Source: Alphaproteobacteria bacterium (GTDB lineage: Bacteria > Pseudomonadota > Alphaproteobacteria > CAAGCB01 > CAG-977). Taken from it: DNA of 17,047 nt. Position numbers and translations under genes: made by a program. Shown here piece after piece: positions 1-8,600 of this stretch; position 1 is the first letter of the stretch, and each line of letters starts with the position of its first letter. The notes below the pieces were generated by a model. It was not told the DNA's origin, did not search any database, and saw nothing but the letters and a program-made list of their open reading frames with translations. The stretch is taken from the NCBI GenBank assembly GCA_021639925.1, contig JAJXEL010000031.1:1-17047 (forward strand), in the 5' to 3' direction.

Positions 1-2
1 CG

Positions 3-1268
3 CTGGAACCGCCCGTCGGCAGCGGCCCGTATAAAGTCGCCGGATTTGAAACGGGACGTTATGTTGTTTATGAACGCGATCCGGATTATTGGGCCAAAGA
101 TCTGCCGCCGGTCAGGGGGTTTTATAATTTTGATAAAATCCGTTACGATTATTACCGCGACGCGACGGTCGCCGTGGAAGGATTTAAATCCGGCGCGTTT
201 GATTTGCGGGTGGAAAACGAAGCCAAAAAGTGGGTGTCGGCCTATGAAGGATTTTCCGAAAAAAACGGAATGATCAAAAAAAACTTTAATCATTCTCTGC
301 CTTCCGGTATGCAGGGTTTTGTTTTCAATACCCGCCGCGCGATTTTCGCTGACAGGCGTGTACGGCAGGCTCTGGGACTGGCGTTTGACTTTGAATGGTC
401 CAATAAAAACCTGTTTTACGGATTATATAAAAGGACGCAGAGCTATTTTGACAATTCGGACATGGCGGCCAAAGGATTGCCGAAAGGCGAAGAACTGAAA
501 TTATTAAACAAATACCGCGACCGGCTGCCGCCCGAAGTTTTCACCCGGCCGTTTTCGCTGGAAAAAACGTCCGGCGACGGCAATATCCGCCCGCAGCTGG
601 AAAAGGCTTTTAAATTGCTGGAAGAAGCCGGCTGGACAGTCCGGGACGGCGTGTTGAAAAATGAAAAAGGCGATCCGTTCCGGTTTGAAATTTTGATTGA
701 TTCGGCGTCTTCGTCCGCCTGGGAACGGATTGCTCTGCCTTATATCCGCAACCTCAAACGCTTAGGCGTCGAAGCCGTTTTGCGCGCGGTGGATACGACT
801 CAGTATAAAAACCGGACGGATTCTTATGATTACGACATGATCGTCAATATTTGGGGGCAATCGACCTCGCCGGGCAATGAACAGCGTTATTTCTGGGGAT
901 CCGCCGCGGCCGATATGAACGGATCGCAAAATTATGCCGGTATAAAAAATCCCGTCGTTGACGAGTTGATTGAAGAAATTATCGAAGCGCCCGATCGTAA
1001 AAAACTGGTCGCGGCGGTTAAGGCGCTGGATCGCGTTTTATTGTGGGAACATTACGTTGTGCCGCATTGGTTCGTTCCTTCGGTGCGTTTGGTCTATTGG
1101 AATAAATTCGGTATTCCGGACGATTCCGTTATGAAAGGCGTTCAATTAATGACTTGGTGGATTGATCCGCAAAAAGAACGGACGCTGCGTCTGTTGCGCA
1201 AAAAAGAACAGGACAAAGCTCTGGCCGACAGAAAAACGGTTTTTCAGCGGTTAAAGGAGTGGTTTTAA
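3..1268 (+). CDS. yejA: YejA-type periplasmic peptide-binding protein, 5' end cut off by the window
   Basis: This is the substrate-binding component of the YejABEF ABC importer, which brings oligopeptides (and, in enterobacteria, microcin C) across the inner membrane. The frame is open from the first bases with no start codon, so the N-terminus and signal peptide lie upstream; about 421 residues are present, against roughly 600 in the family. The visible start, with P-V-G-S-G-P-Y-K and then Y-E-R-D-P-D-Y-W-A, is the typical family-5 solute-binding motif. The C-terminal part (V-V-P-H-W-F-V-P, then W-N-K-F-G-I-P) is characteristic of YejA. The internal ATG at 46 is in another frame, and other in-frame starts such as 174 are inside the domain. 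The stop codon directly touches the yejB start, so it heads an operon. Family assignment is from motifs and the yejBEF neighbours. Confidence 0.93.
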   Translation: MEPPVGSGPYKVAGFETGRYVVYERDPDYWAKDLPPVRGFYNFDKIRYDYYRDATVAVEGFKSGAFDLRVENEAKKWVSAYEGFSEKNGMIKKNFNHSLPSGMQGFVFNTRRAIFADRRVRQALGLAFDFEWSNKNLFYGLYKRTQSYFDNSDMAAKGLPKGEELKLLNKYRDRLPPEVFTRPFSLEKTSGDGNIRPQLEKAFKLLEEAGWTVRDGVLKNEKGDPFRFEILIDSASSSAWERIALPYIRNLKRLGVEAVLRAVDTTQYKNRTDSYDYDMIVNIWGQSTSPGNEQRYFWGSAAADMNGSQNYAGIKNPVVDELIEEIIEAPDRKKLVAAVKALDRVLLWEHYVVPHWFVPSVRLVYWNKFGIPDDSVMKGVQLMTWWIDPQKERTLRLLRKKEQDKALADRKTVFQRLKEWF

Positions 1269-2381
1269 ATGTTTCGGTATTTTTTACGCCGTCTGGCCTT
1301 AATTCCTTTAACGCTGTTCGGCATTATGGCGGTGAATTTTTTGTTTGTCCAACTGGCGCCCGGCGGGCCTGTGGAACAGGTGATTGCGAAATTGCAAAAC
1401 GGAGCGGGATCGGCGGCGGCCAAGATCGGCGGCGCCGCCGGCGCGGAAGGCGGCATGATCGGCGCGCAGGCCGGCCGACAGGATTATGCCGTGCAGTCGA
1501 AATACCGCGGGGCGCAGGGGCTGGATCCCGCTTTGATCAAAGAATTGGAAACGCAGTTCGGTTTTGACAAACCTTTACATGTCCGTTTCTTTGGCATGAT
1601 TAAAAACTATCTGTTTTTTGATTTCGGCAAAAGTTTTTACCGCGATACGCCCGTAACGCAGCTGATTTTGGAAAAAATGCCGGTTTCCGTTTCGCTGGGG
1701 GTGTGGACGACTTTGATTATTTATCTGGTATCCGTTCCTTTGGGAATAGCCAAAGCCGTCCGGGACGGATCGAAATTTGACGCCGTTTCCAGCTGGGCGA
1801 TTATTATCGGCTATGCCGTGCCGGCTTTTTTGTTCGCAATGCTGCTGATCGTTTTGTTCTGCGGCGGCAGGTATTTCAGCTGGTTTCCTTTGCGCGGACT
1901 GATATCCGAAAACTGGGACCAGATGGGGACGTTTGATAAAATCAAGGATTATTTTTGGCATCTGGCCATGCCGGTTTGCGCTATGGTCGCCGGCGGTTTT
2001 GCGGGATTGACGATGCTGACGAAAAATTCGTTTATGGAAGAAATTTCAAAACAGTATGTTTTGACGGCCAAAGCCAAAGGGCTGGACAACACGGCGGTTT
2101 TGTACGGTCATGTGTTCAGAAACGCCATGCTGATTGTTCTGGCGGGGTTCCCTGCCGTTTTGGTCGGCATGCTGTTTACGGGATCTGTTTTGATCGAAGT
2201 GATTTTTTCGCTTGACGGGCTGGGGCTGCTGGGATTTGAAGCCGTCGTAACGCGCGATTATCCGGTTATTTTCGGAACGCTGTATATTTTCGGGCTGATC
2301 GGGCTTTTGCTGAATCTGGCCGGCGATATGACCTATCATCTGGTTGATCCCCGCATTGATTTCGGAGGCCGCCATGAATGA
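1269..2381 (+). CDS. yejB: YejB, ABC peptide importer permease
   Basis: Inner-membrane permease that pairs with YejE to form the translocation channel. The 370 residues match the usual length (about 364 in E. coli). The N-terminus (R-Y-F-L-R-R-L then a hydrophobic helix ending Q-L-A-P-G-G-P-V-E-Q) is the family signature, followed by the periplasmic insert with Y-R-G-A-Q-G-L-D-P, also typical of YejB. The ABC-interacting EAA loop sits at about residues 257-287 (T-A-K-A-K-G-L-D ... F-R-N-A-M). The C-terminus ends in the usual D-P-R-I-D-F pattern. The start ATG immediately follows the yejA stop, with an AAGGAG Shine-Dalgarno sequence inside the end of yejA. The end overlaps yejE by eight bases, so translation is probably coupled. 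Confidence 0.95.
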   Translation: MFRYFLRRLALIPLTLFGIMAVNFLFVQLAPGGPVEQVIAKLQNGAGSAAAKIGGAAGAEGGMIGAQAGRQDYAVQSKYRGAQGLDPALIKELETQFGFDKPLHVRFFGMIKNYLFFDFGKSFYRDTPVTQLILEKMPVSVSLGVWTTLIIYLVSVPLGIAKAVRDGSKFDAVSSWAIIIGYAVPAFLFAMLLIVLFCGGRYFSWFPLRGLISENWDQMGTFDKIKDYFWHLAMPVCAMVAGGFAGLTMLTKNSFMEEISKQYVLTAKAKGLDNTAVLYGHVFRNAMLIVLAGFPAVLVGMLFTGSVLIEVIFSLDGLGLLGFEAVVTRDYPVIFGTLYIFGLIGLLLNLAGDMTYHLVDPRIDFGGRHE

Positions 2382-3390
2382 ACGTTCCCGTGAGCGCTGG
2401 CGGAAATTCAAAGCCAATAAACGCGGCTATTACGCTTTTATCCTGTTTTGTTTTATTTTGGTTTTTGTTTCGGCGGCCGATTTTATCGCCAATGACAAAC
2501 CGCTGGTCGTTCGTTATGACGGGCAGTGGTATTTCCCGATTTTAAAGGAATATCCCGAAACCGTTTTCGGCGGATCGTTTAAAACGGCGGCGGATTTCAG
2601 GGATCCCTATGTGCAAAATAAAATCAATGAAAAGGGATTTTATATTATGCCGCCCGTTCCTTTCAGCTATGATACGGTCAATTATAATCTGCCGTCGCCG
2701 GCGCCGTCCGCGCCCGGCGCGGAAAACTGGCTGGGGACGGACGATCTGGGGCGCGATGTTTTGGCCCGGCTGATTTACGGGCTGCGCTCCTCTTTGCTGT
2801 TCGGGCTGATTTTAACGGCGGTTTCTTCGGCAATCGGTGTTTTCGCCGGCGCCGTTCAGGGATATTTCGGCGGTAAAGTCGATTTGTTTGCCCAGCGTTT
2901 TTTGGAAATATGGGGATCTTTGCCCCAGCTGTTTGTGCTGATTATCGTGTCCAGCATTATTGCGCCGGGGTTTTGGACGCTGCTGTTTGTTTTATTGCTG
3001 TTTTCGTGGACGGCGCTGGTTCCCGTCGTGCGGGCGGAATTTCTGCGCGCCCGGAATTTCGATTATGTCAAAGCCGCTTATGCTTTGGGCGTGCCTGATT
3101 TTACGATTATATTTAAACACGTTTTCCCCAATGCCATGGTGGCGACGCTGACCTATCTGCCGTTTATTTTATCCGGAGCAGTCGTGTCTTTAACGGCGCT
3201 GGATTTTTTGGGGTTCGGTATGCCGCCGGGATCGCCGTCTTTGGGTGATTTGGTGCGTCAGGGCAAAGAAAACCTGCAAGCGCCGTGGCTGGCCGCTTGC
3301 GCTTTCGCTGCGCTGGCCTTTTTGCTGACCGTGCTGGTTTTTATCGGGGAAGCCGTACGCGACGCTTTTGATCCGAGGAAAAATAAATGA
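2374..3390 (+). CDS. yejE: YejE, ABC peptide importer permease
   Basis: Second permease subunit of the Yej importer, 338 residues (341 in E. coli). I chose the ATG at 2374 over an upstream in-frame start at 2344: the protein then begins M-N-E-R-S-R-E-R-W-R-K-F and runs into K-R-G-Y-Y, the conserved YejE N-terminus, and a GGAGG Shine-Dalgarno sequence lies six bases before it. A first membrane helix at about 20-36 is followed by a long periplasmic segment, then W-L-G-T-D-D-L-G-R-D-V-L-A-R, the hallmark of DppC/OppC-type permeases, and an EAA loop at about 223-255. The gene overlaps yejB by eight bases and yejF by four (ATGA). Confidence 0.95.
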   Translation: MNERSRERWRKFKANKRGYYAFILFCFILVFVSAADFIANDKPLVVRYDGQWYFPILKEYPETVFGGSFKTAADFRDPYVQNKINEKGFYIMPPVPFSYDTVNYNLPSPAPSAPGAENWLGTDDLGRDVLARLIYGLRSSLLFGLILTAVSSAIGVFAGAVQGYFGGKVDLFAQRFLEIWGSLPQLFVLIIVSSIIAPGFWTLLFVLLLFSWTALVPVVRAEFLRARNFDYVKAAYALGVPDFTIIFKHVFPNAMVATLTYLPFILSGAVVSLTALDFLGFGMPPGSPSLGDLVRQGKENLQAPWLAACAFAALAFLLTVLVFIGEAVRDAFDPRKNK

Positions 3391-4970
3391 CTTTGCTGTC
3401 CGTTCAAAATTTAAGCGTGCGTTTCGGGCAAAACCCGCCGGTCGTCAACGGCGTTTCTTTTCAGATTGCCAAAGGCGAAACGCTGGCTTTGGTCGGTGAA
3501 AGCGGATCGGGAAAATCGGTTACGGCGCTGTCGGTTATGCAGCTGCTGGATTATCCGTATGCGTCCCACCCGTCGGGATCAATCAAGTTTAACGGCCGCG
3601 AACTGATCGGCGCGGACGAATATACGCTGCGCGATTTTCGCGGCAACCGGGCGGCTATGATTTTTCAGGAACCGATGACTTCGCTTAATCCGCTGCATAC
3701 GATCAAAAAACAGGTGGCGGAAACGATGATTCTGCATGCCGGGCCGGCAAAAGACGAAGCGGCGCAGCGGGTCAGGGAATTACTGGAACTGGTCGGTCTG
3801 CGTGACGCCGGCCGCCGTTTGGACGCTTTGCCGCATGAACTGTCCGGCGGCGAACGCCAGCGCGTTATGATCGCCATGGCTTTGGCGAACAACCCCGATC
3901 TGCTGATCGCCGACGAACCGACGACGGCTTTGGACGTGACGGTGCAGGCGCAGATTTTGGATTTGCTTGCTTCTTTGCAAAAACGGCTGGGGCTGGCCGT
4001 ATTGTTTATTTCGCATGATCTGGACGTTGTGGCGCGGGTGGCGTCGCGCGTATGCGTAATGAAGGACGGGCAAATCGTTGAAAGCGGAACGACGCAGACC
4101 GTTTTGAAAAATCCGGCGCATACGTATACGAAAATACTGGCGGCTTCCAAACCGTCCGGAAATCCTGTCCGCTGCGCGCCGGACGCGCCCGAATTGGTCA
4201 GGGCGGAAAATGTAAAAGTTTCTTTCGCGCTTAAAAAAACTTTTTTTGGCCGGACGCTGACGGAATTAAACGCGGTTGACGGCGTGAACCTGACAATTAA
4301 GGAAGGGCAGGCCGTCGGTCTGGTCGGCGAAAGTGGATCAGGAAAATCAACGCTGGGATTTTCTTTGTTAAAATTGCAAAAATCTGCCGGGAAGATTATT
4401 TTTAACGGAACGGACATATCGGATTTAAAAGGCGAAAAACTGCGCCGGTTAAGAACGCAGATGCAGATTGTTTTTCAGGATCCTTATTCTTCGCTCAGTC
4501 CGCGGTTGACGGTGGAACAAATTGTTGCGGAAGGATTGACCGTTCACCAGCGCGATTTAACGGCGGATCAGAAAAAAACGCTGATCAGACGGGCGGTGGA
4601 AGACGTCGGCCTGTCAACCGATATTTTAAACCGCTATCCGAACATGTTTTCGGGCGGCCAGCGTCAAAGAATCGCTTTGGCGCGGGCTTTGGTTTTGCGT
4701 CCGCGCCTGATTGTTCTGGACGAACCGACCAGCGCTTTGGACGTTACCGTGCAGGCGCAGATGATAGAGCTTTTGAAAAATCTGCAAAAACAGTATAAGA
4801 TGGCATATCTGTTCATCAGTCACGATATGCGCGTGGTCAGGGCTTTGGCCGAATATCTCTATGTGATGAAGGACGGCCGGATTGTCGAATCGGGTGAAAA
4901 TCCCGATTTATTCGAAACGCCGCAGCAGCCGTATACGCAAAAATTAATGGCTGCCGCGTTTGATTTTTAA
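3387..4970 (+). CDS. yejF: YejF, duplicated ATPase of the peptide importer
   Basis: ATP-hydrolysing subunit with two complete ABC domains in one chain, 527 residues (529 in E. coli). Domain 1 has Walker A G-E-S-G-S-G-K-S at 37-44, signature L-S-G-G-E-R-Q at 152-158 and Walker B L-L-I-A-D-E-P at 172-178. Domain 2 has Walker A at 313-321, signature F-S-G-G-Q-R-Q at 420-426 and Walker B L-I-V-L-D-E-P at 440-446. Both have the H-loop I-S-H-D. All catalytic residues look intact, so both sites should be active. The start overlaps the yejE stop in an ATGA arrangement. A long antisense frame lies across it but is a shadow. Confidence 0.96.
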   Translation: MTLLSVQNLSVRFGQNPPVVNGVSFQIAKGETLALVGESGSGKSVTALSVMQLLDYPYASHPSGSIKFNGRELIGADEYTLRDFRGNRAAMIFQEPMTSLNPLHTIKKQVAETMILHAGPAKDEAAQRVRELLELVGLRDAGRRLDALPHELSGGERQRVMIAMALANNPDLLIADEPTTALDVTVQAQILDLLASLQKRLGLAVLFISHDLDVVARVASRVCVMKDGQIVESGTTQTVLKNPAHTYTKILAASKPSGNPVRCAPDAPELVRAENVKVSFALKKTFFGRTLTELNAVDGVNLTIKEGQAVGLVGESGSGKSTLGFSLLKLQKSAGKIIFNGTDISDLKGEKLRRLRTQMQIVFQDPYSSLSPRLTVEQIVAEGLTVHQRDLTADQKKTLIRRAVEDVGLSTDILNRYPNMFSGGQRQRIALARALVLRPRLIVLDEPTSALDVTVQAQMIELLKNLQKQYKMAYLFISHDMRVVRALAEYLYVMKDGRIVESGENPDLFETPQQPYTQKLMAAAFDF

Positions 4971-4985
4971 CGGATAAGGAAAAAA

Positions 4986-5327
4986 ATGACACAGGAAAAT
5001 GAAGATTTAAAAGATACCGTTCTTCAACGCGTTTTCGGCGACGAAGCGCTGATGGGCGTTAATGTTGACTTGTCCGTTGTTTTAGGGCGGACTTTGCTGC
5101 GTGTTTACCAGTTGTTGAAATTGGGACGCGGTGCCGTTGTCGAGCTTAACCAGCTGTTAAACGAACCTGTGGAGATTCTGGCAAACGAAATTCCGATCGC
5201 CAAAGGGGAAATTATTGTCACGGACGAAGGATATATCGGCGTTAAAATTACCGATTTGATGATTTCCCGCAAAGGATCGGGCGGTTCGCTGATCAGCAAA
5301 TCGGCCGTCGGTTCTTTTGGCAAATAA
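4986..5327 (+). CDS. fliN: FliN/SpoA-domain protein (flagellar C-ring or type III secretion type)
   Basis: A short, nearly single-domain protein of 113 residues. Residues about 27-93 match the FliN/SpoA fold: V-D-L-S-V-V-L-G-R-T, then a helix with L-L-K-L-G-R-G-A-V-V-E-L, then E-P-V-E-I-L-A-N and I-A-K-G-E-I-I-V-T-D-E. In known systems FliN builds the cytoplasmic C-ring (the motor switch), or its type III secretion equivalent (SctQ C-domain). It starts 15 bases after yejF with an AAGGA Shine-Dalgarno sequence and is probably the last gene of that operon. The C-terminal 20 residues are Gly/Ser-rich and not part of the domain. No other flagellar or secretion gene is in the window, so the symbol refers to the family and not to a proven flagellar role. 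Confidence 0.8.
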   Translation: MTQENEDLKDTVLQRVFGDEALMGVNVDLSVVLGRTLLRVYQLLKLGRGAVVELNQLLNEPVEILANEIPIAKGEIIVTDEGYIGVKITDLMISRKGSGGSLISKSAVGSFGK

Positions 5328-5771
5328 TTAATCGGAATTTGTTTGCGTTTCAAACGTTTGCGCGCGCAGCGATTTGATGCGTCGGCACAGCGATTTGATA
5401 ATATTTTTCCCCAACGCTTTATGTTCGTTCATTAACCGGTAAAGTGCCGGGCCTGAAATTTTAAACAAAGTCGTGTCTTCCAAAGCGGTAACGGTGACGT
5501 CGGCTGGGGCGGGGTCCAAAGCCGTTAATTCGCCGAAAACGTCCAAAGCGTTATATTCCCGTACCGTTGTTCCGTTTTTGTGGAAACGGATTTGTCCCTG
5601 CAAAATAATATACATATCGTTCCAGGCTTCCCCTTCGCGGATCAGATCCGTACCGATCATAACGGTAATTTCTTCGCTGGCCGCAATAATGTCGGACAGG
5701 GTTGCTTCGGGTATGCCGGCAAACAACGGCACATCTTTTAAAATTAAGACTTTTTCAAGCGTTAATCGCAT
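5328..5771 (-). CDS. Small cyclic-nucleotide-binding-domain (Crp-like sensor) protein without DNA-binding domain
   Basis: A 147-residue protein made of one CNB beta-barrel (about residues 10-115) and a short C-terminal helix. P-L-F-A-G-I-P near the N-terminus and V-F-G-E-L-T-A-L at the phosphate-binding cassette are characteristic. No helix-turn-helix follows, so it is not a Crp-type transcription factor; it more likely senses a ligand or binds a partner protein. Aligned by eye to CAP, the Gly-Glu pair is kept (G80, E81) but the Arg that contacts the cyclic phosphate is Asp (D91), so cAMP binding is doubtful. It lies 12 bases after the HEAT-repeat membrane gene, and its AAGGAG ribosome site overlaps that gene's stop codon (TAAGGAG), which implies coupled translation. 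The partner is probably that membrane protein. Confidence 0.85.
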   Translation of the reverse strand: MRLTLEKVLILKDVPLFAGIPEATLSDIIAASEEITVMIGTDLIREGEAWNDMYIILQGQIRFHKNGTTVREYNALDVFGELTALDPAPADVTVTALEDTTLFKISGPALYRLMNEHKALGKNIIKSLCRRIKSLRAQTFETQTNSD

Positions 5772-5783
5772 AACAGATACTCC

Positions 5784-8600
5784 TTAGAAAATAATTTTTC
5801 CTCTGCCGTCGGTTATAAAACGGGCGATGCGGGCGACAGGGGCGGACGGATCAGACAAACAAACGGCGATCAGGCGGGCGGCTTCTTCGTGCGGCAGGAT
5901 TGCTCCGATTGCCCAGACGGCCGTTTCACGGATAATCGGGTCGGAAGCGGACAATAAACCGACCAGCCCGTCGACAGACGATCTGTCCTGAAGCTGTCCG
6001 GCGGCATAAGCCGCGCAGGCTTTTGTCCATTCGGTCAATTCGCCGCCGGGAGACGCCAGAATATCGTGAATGTATCCTTCAACGGATAAAACGGGCGGAT
6101 AAAAATGCGGCCGCAGCAAAGCCAGCTGTTGTTTGACGGTTTTATTTTCGAATAAAGGCAGGCATAACGTTCTGAGTTCGTCGGATAGAATTTTATCGAC
6201 GATTTTTACCGCCGCTTCATTTTCTTTTTCCGCCGCGCTGTTTTTATTCAGCAGATCTTTGATCGCTTCGGACGGTTGTAATAACGCCAGCAAAAACAGA
6301 ATACGTTCCTTGATGTATTGTATTTCTCCGTTCAAAGCGGATTTTACAATTTCCAAAGAATAAGAAGACTTGTCCGTTTTGTCTTTGTCAAAAACGCTGA
6401 TCGCGGCCAGAATGCCCGCCGCCGTTTCGATTTCGTCGTAAAGGCACAGGCGGACGGTATTGACTTCTTTTCCGGACGCCTTGAACCCGGATAAAACCAA
6501 AGCTCTGATAATATTGTAACGAATCCGCCGGTCTTCAATCCGGATATGCTTGAACAAAAAGCTTTCCGATTCGGGCGAAACAATTTTAGAAACAATATGA
6601 ACCAGCAAAATACGGAATTGGATCGGATAATCGTTGTTCAGCAGTATTTTTTCAATTTCGGGAAAAGCCTTTTCGCCAAATTGCAGCAATACCGTGATGC
6701 CGTCTTCGCGCAATTCGGGAAATCTGAACGTTTCCATAATGGCCGGCAACAATTTCCGGTTCTGCAGTCTGCCTGCTGCGAATAAAGCGACTTGGCATAC
6801 GTCCTGGTCATCATCGTTCAACAGGTGTATTAACGGGCGGTAAAAGGCCGGATTCCCCGCGCAGCCCAGCACTACGGCCGCCATCTGCCGGTCTGCCGGA
6901 TCGGTGGAAGCCGCCAGCGCCGCCGTTCGTTCAATCGCGGTAAACACGCCTTCATGTCCCGCGGCGATCAATCCTGTCAAAGCGCCTTCACGCATGTCGG
7001 GATCGTCAATCAGTCCGATCGCTTTTTCGCGCGCGGCGTCGTCGCCCAGGTGGCACATAACGCGCAAAGCCATTCGCCGCACTTCAAAACTGTTGTCTTT
7101 ATCGGCCAATTCCTCCACTTCTTTAAGCGCGGACGAAAAACCCAGCTGTTCAATTTTTGTCAAAGCGTACAGGCGGACGTCTTCGTTTTTATGATGCAGA
7201 GCCTGCCTTAATTTTACGGGAAAGAGGGCGCTTTGCGCTTCTTCAATAATACGCAGGGTATATAAGACTTCCTGCGTACGGCCGCTGTCCAGATTTTTTT
7301 CCAGGAAACGGGCGACTCTTTTTCCTGTCAGCAGCAGCCGTCCGCCGCGCCACAAATGCGTTTTTAATATGTTTAAAATCAAACGCAGGTATACTTGCCG
7401 CAAAGTCAATATAAAGCCTGAAACAACAACGGCCAGCCCCGCCATAAAATAAATCAGGTTTTGTTCCGTCAGCCGGCTTTCGGCATACCATACGAACGCC
7501 CCGCACAAAGCCAAAGCAGCCGGTTCGACAACGGATTTGCGCAGTATTGTCGCCCTGAAGCCCGACCGCTGGGAAACGGCCAGAGGGATCGTTTGCAGCG
7601 TTGTTTCTTTCGCTTCGCCCGCGGCCAGTTCCAAAACGGACTTCCCCGCAACAATCAGGCCGAAGATCGAAAACCACCCTCCGGCCGCCGCAAATACCAA
7701 CGCTGCGGGAATCAGATACAGCAAAGCAAAAAAAGAAATTTTCCCTTTGCCGAAAAGAAACAACGCGCCGGCGGTTAAAAGGGCCGTTAAAGCAAATACG
7801 CCGGCATATACGTTTGTAATCGTTCCGTCCTGCCCGCCGGCCGACCATGCGGTCGCGCTTAAGAAATAGTAATTAAAGATACCCGCGGCAAAAAACAGCA
7901 GCCCCGATACGATAAAGAAATAAAGCGAAAGTTCTTTTTGCCGGGAATTGTTGCCGCTGCGTTTGATTTTTTGTTTTTTAAAGGCAAAATTCCCCCTGAT
8001 CGGCGCAGATCCGTTGTCGATTAATATTTTCAGGACAAATGCGGCGGCAAAACCGGAAACGGCGGCCCATAAAATTAAGTGTCCGGCAAATTCGTCCGCC
8101 GTCAGTCCGATTATTCCCGCCGCGCATAAAACGGCGAAAGCCTGGGCCGTTAAAACGGACAACAGCGTTTTGGGCCGGCCGTTAAAAATGCCGAAACGGA
8201 ATGCGACGATCCAAAATGTTATTTCCGCAATGATTTTAAATCCTTCTTTCCAAACCATAACGCCGGCGCTCAACACGGGAGCGTTCATAAACGTCAAAGC
8301 CAGATAAAAGATCAGCGAAACAATGGAAACGGCAAATAGAATAACGGCCGGGGCGCGGGGATTTTTTTCCTTCGGCGCGGACAATGCCGGCCAAATCAAA
8401 AAAGTCAGCGCGGCCGTCGCTATAAAGACCTGCGCGATTTTTTGGCCCGAATAAGCGTTTAAAAACAGCACGGAAGCGCCGGCGTCCATTAAAATAACGG
8501 CGAAGGTTTTTAAAAATGAACATAAAACCAGCAAAACGACAGGCAGAGTATCCTGTACCGAAAGATAAATGCCGGCCCCTAATTTTTTTGCGCGAGCCAT
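5784..8600 (-). CDS. Polytopic membrane protein with C-terminal HEAT repeats, Npt/ADP-ATP-translocase-like
   Basis: A 938-residue two-part protein. Residues about 18-405 contain roughly 11-12 hydrophobic helices, with a basic cytoplasmic loop near 205-223, arranged like an MFS or nucleotide-translocase core. The stretch at about 317-360 (A-G-K-S-V-L-E ... L-Q-T-I-P-L ... R-K-S-V-V-E-P) resembles the conserved segment of the Npt1/Npt2 (ATP/ADP antiporter-like) family. From about residue 438 to the end are many alpha-helical pairs of HEAT type, for example D-V-R-L-Y-A-L and I-R-E-T-A-V-W-A-I-G. Family knowledge: free-living bacteria carry Npt-like proteins joined to HEAT repeats and sometimes a CNB domain; their substrate is not established. 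The start ATG shares one base with the ftsY stop (TGATG) and has a strong AAAGGAGGT site. Transporter class is inference; membrane plus HEAT architecture is clear. Confidence 0.78.
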   Translation of the reverse strand: MARAKKLGAGIYLSVQDTLPVVLLVLCSFLKTFAVILMDAGASVLFLNAYSGQKIAQVFIATAALTFLIWPALSAPKEKNPRAPAVILFAVSIVSLIFYLALTFMNAPVLSAGVMVWKEGFKIIAEITFWIVAFRFGIFNGRPKTLLSVLTAQAFAVLCAAGIIGLTADEFAGHLILWAAVSGFAAAFVLKILIDNGSAPIRGNFAFKKQKIKRSGNNSRQKELSLYFFIVSGLLFFAAGIFNYYFLSATAWSAGGQDGTITNVYAGVFALTALLTAGALFLFGKGKISFFALLYLIPAALVFAAAGGWFSIFGLIVAGKSVLELAAGEAKETTLQTIPLAVSQRSGFRATILRKSVVEPAALALCGAFVWYAESRLTEQNLIYFMAGLAVVVSGFILTLRQVYLRLILNILKTHLWRGGRLLLTGKRVARFLEKNLDSGRTQEVLYTLRIIEEAQSALFPVKLRQALHHKNEDVRLYALTKIEQLGFSSALKEVEELADKDNSFEVRRMALRVMCHLGDDAAREKAIGLIDDPDMREGALTGLIAAGHEGVFTAIERTAALAASTDPADRQMAAVVLGCAGNPAFYRPLIHLLNDDDQDVCQVALFAAGRLQNRKLLPAIMETFRFPELREDGITVLLQFGEKAFPEIEKILLNNDYPIQFRILLVHIVSKIVSPESESFLFKHIRIEDRRIRYNIIRALVLSGFKASGKEVNTVRLCLYDEIETAAGILAAISVFDKDKTDKSSYSLEIVKSALNGEIQYIKERILFLLALLQPSEAIKDLLNKNSAAEKENEAAVKIVDKILSDELRTLCLPLFENKTVKQQLALLRPHFYPPVLSVEGYIHDILASPGGELTEWTKACAAYAAGQLQDRSSVDGLVGLLSASDPIIRETAVWAIGAILPHEEAARLIAVCLSDPSAPVARIARFITDGRGKIIF

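Noticed and set aside
3665..4417. 250-codon open frame antisense to yejF
   Set aside because: It lies fully inside yejF, which has all ABC motifs on the plus strand. The frame is Ser/Thr/Arg-rich without domain character, as expected for a shadow in GC-rich coding DNA.
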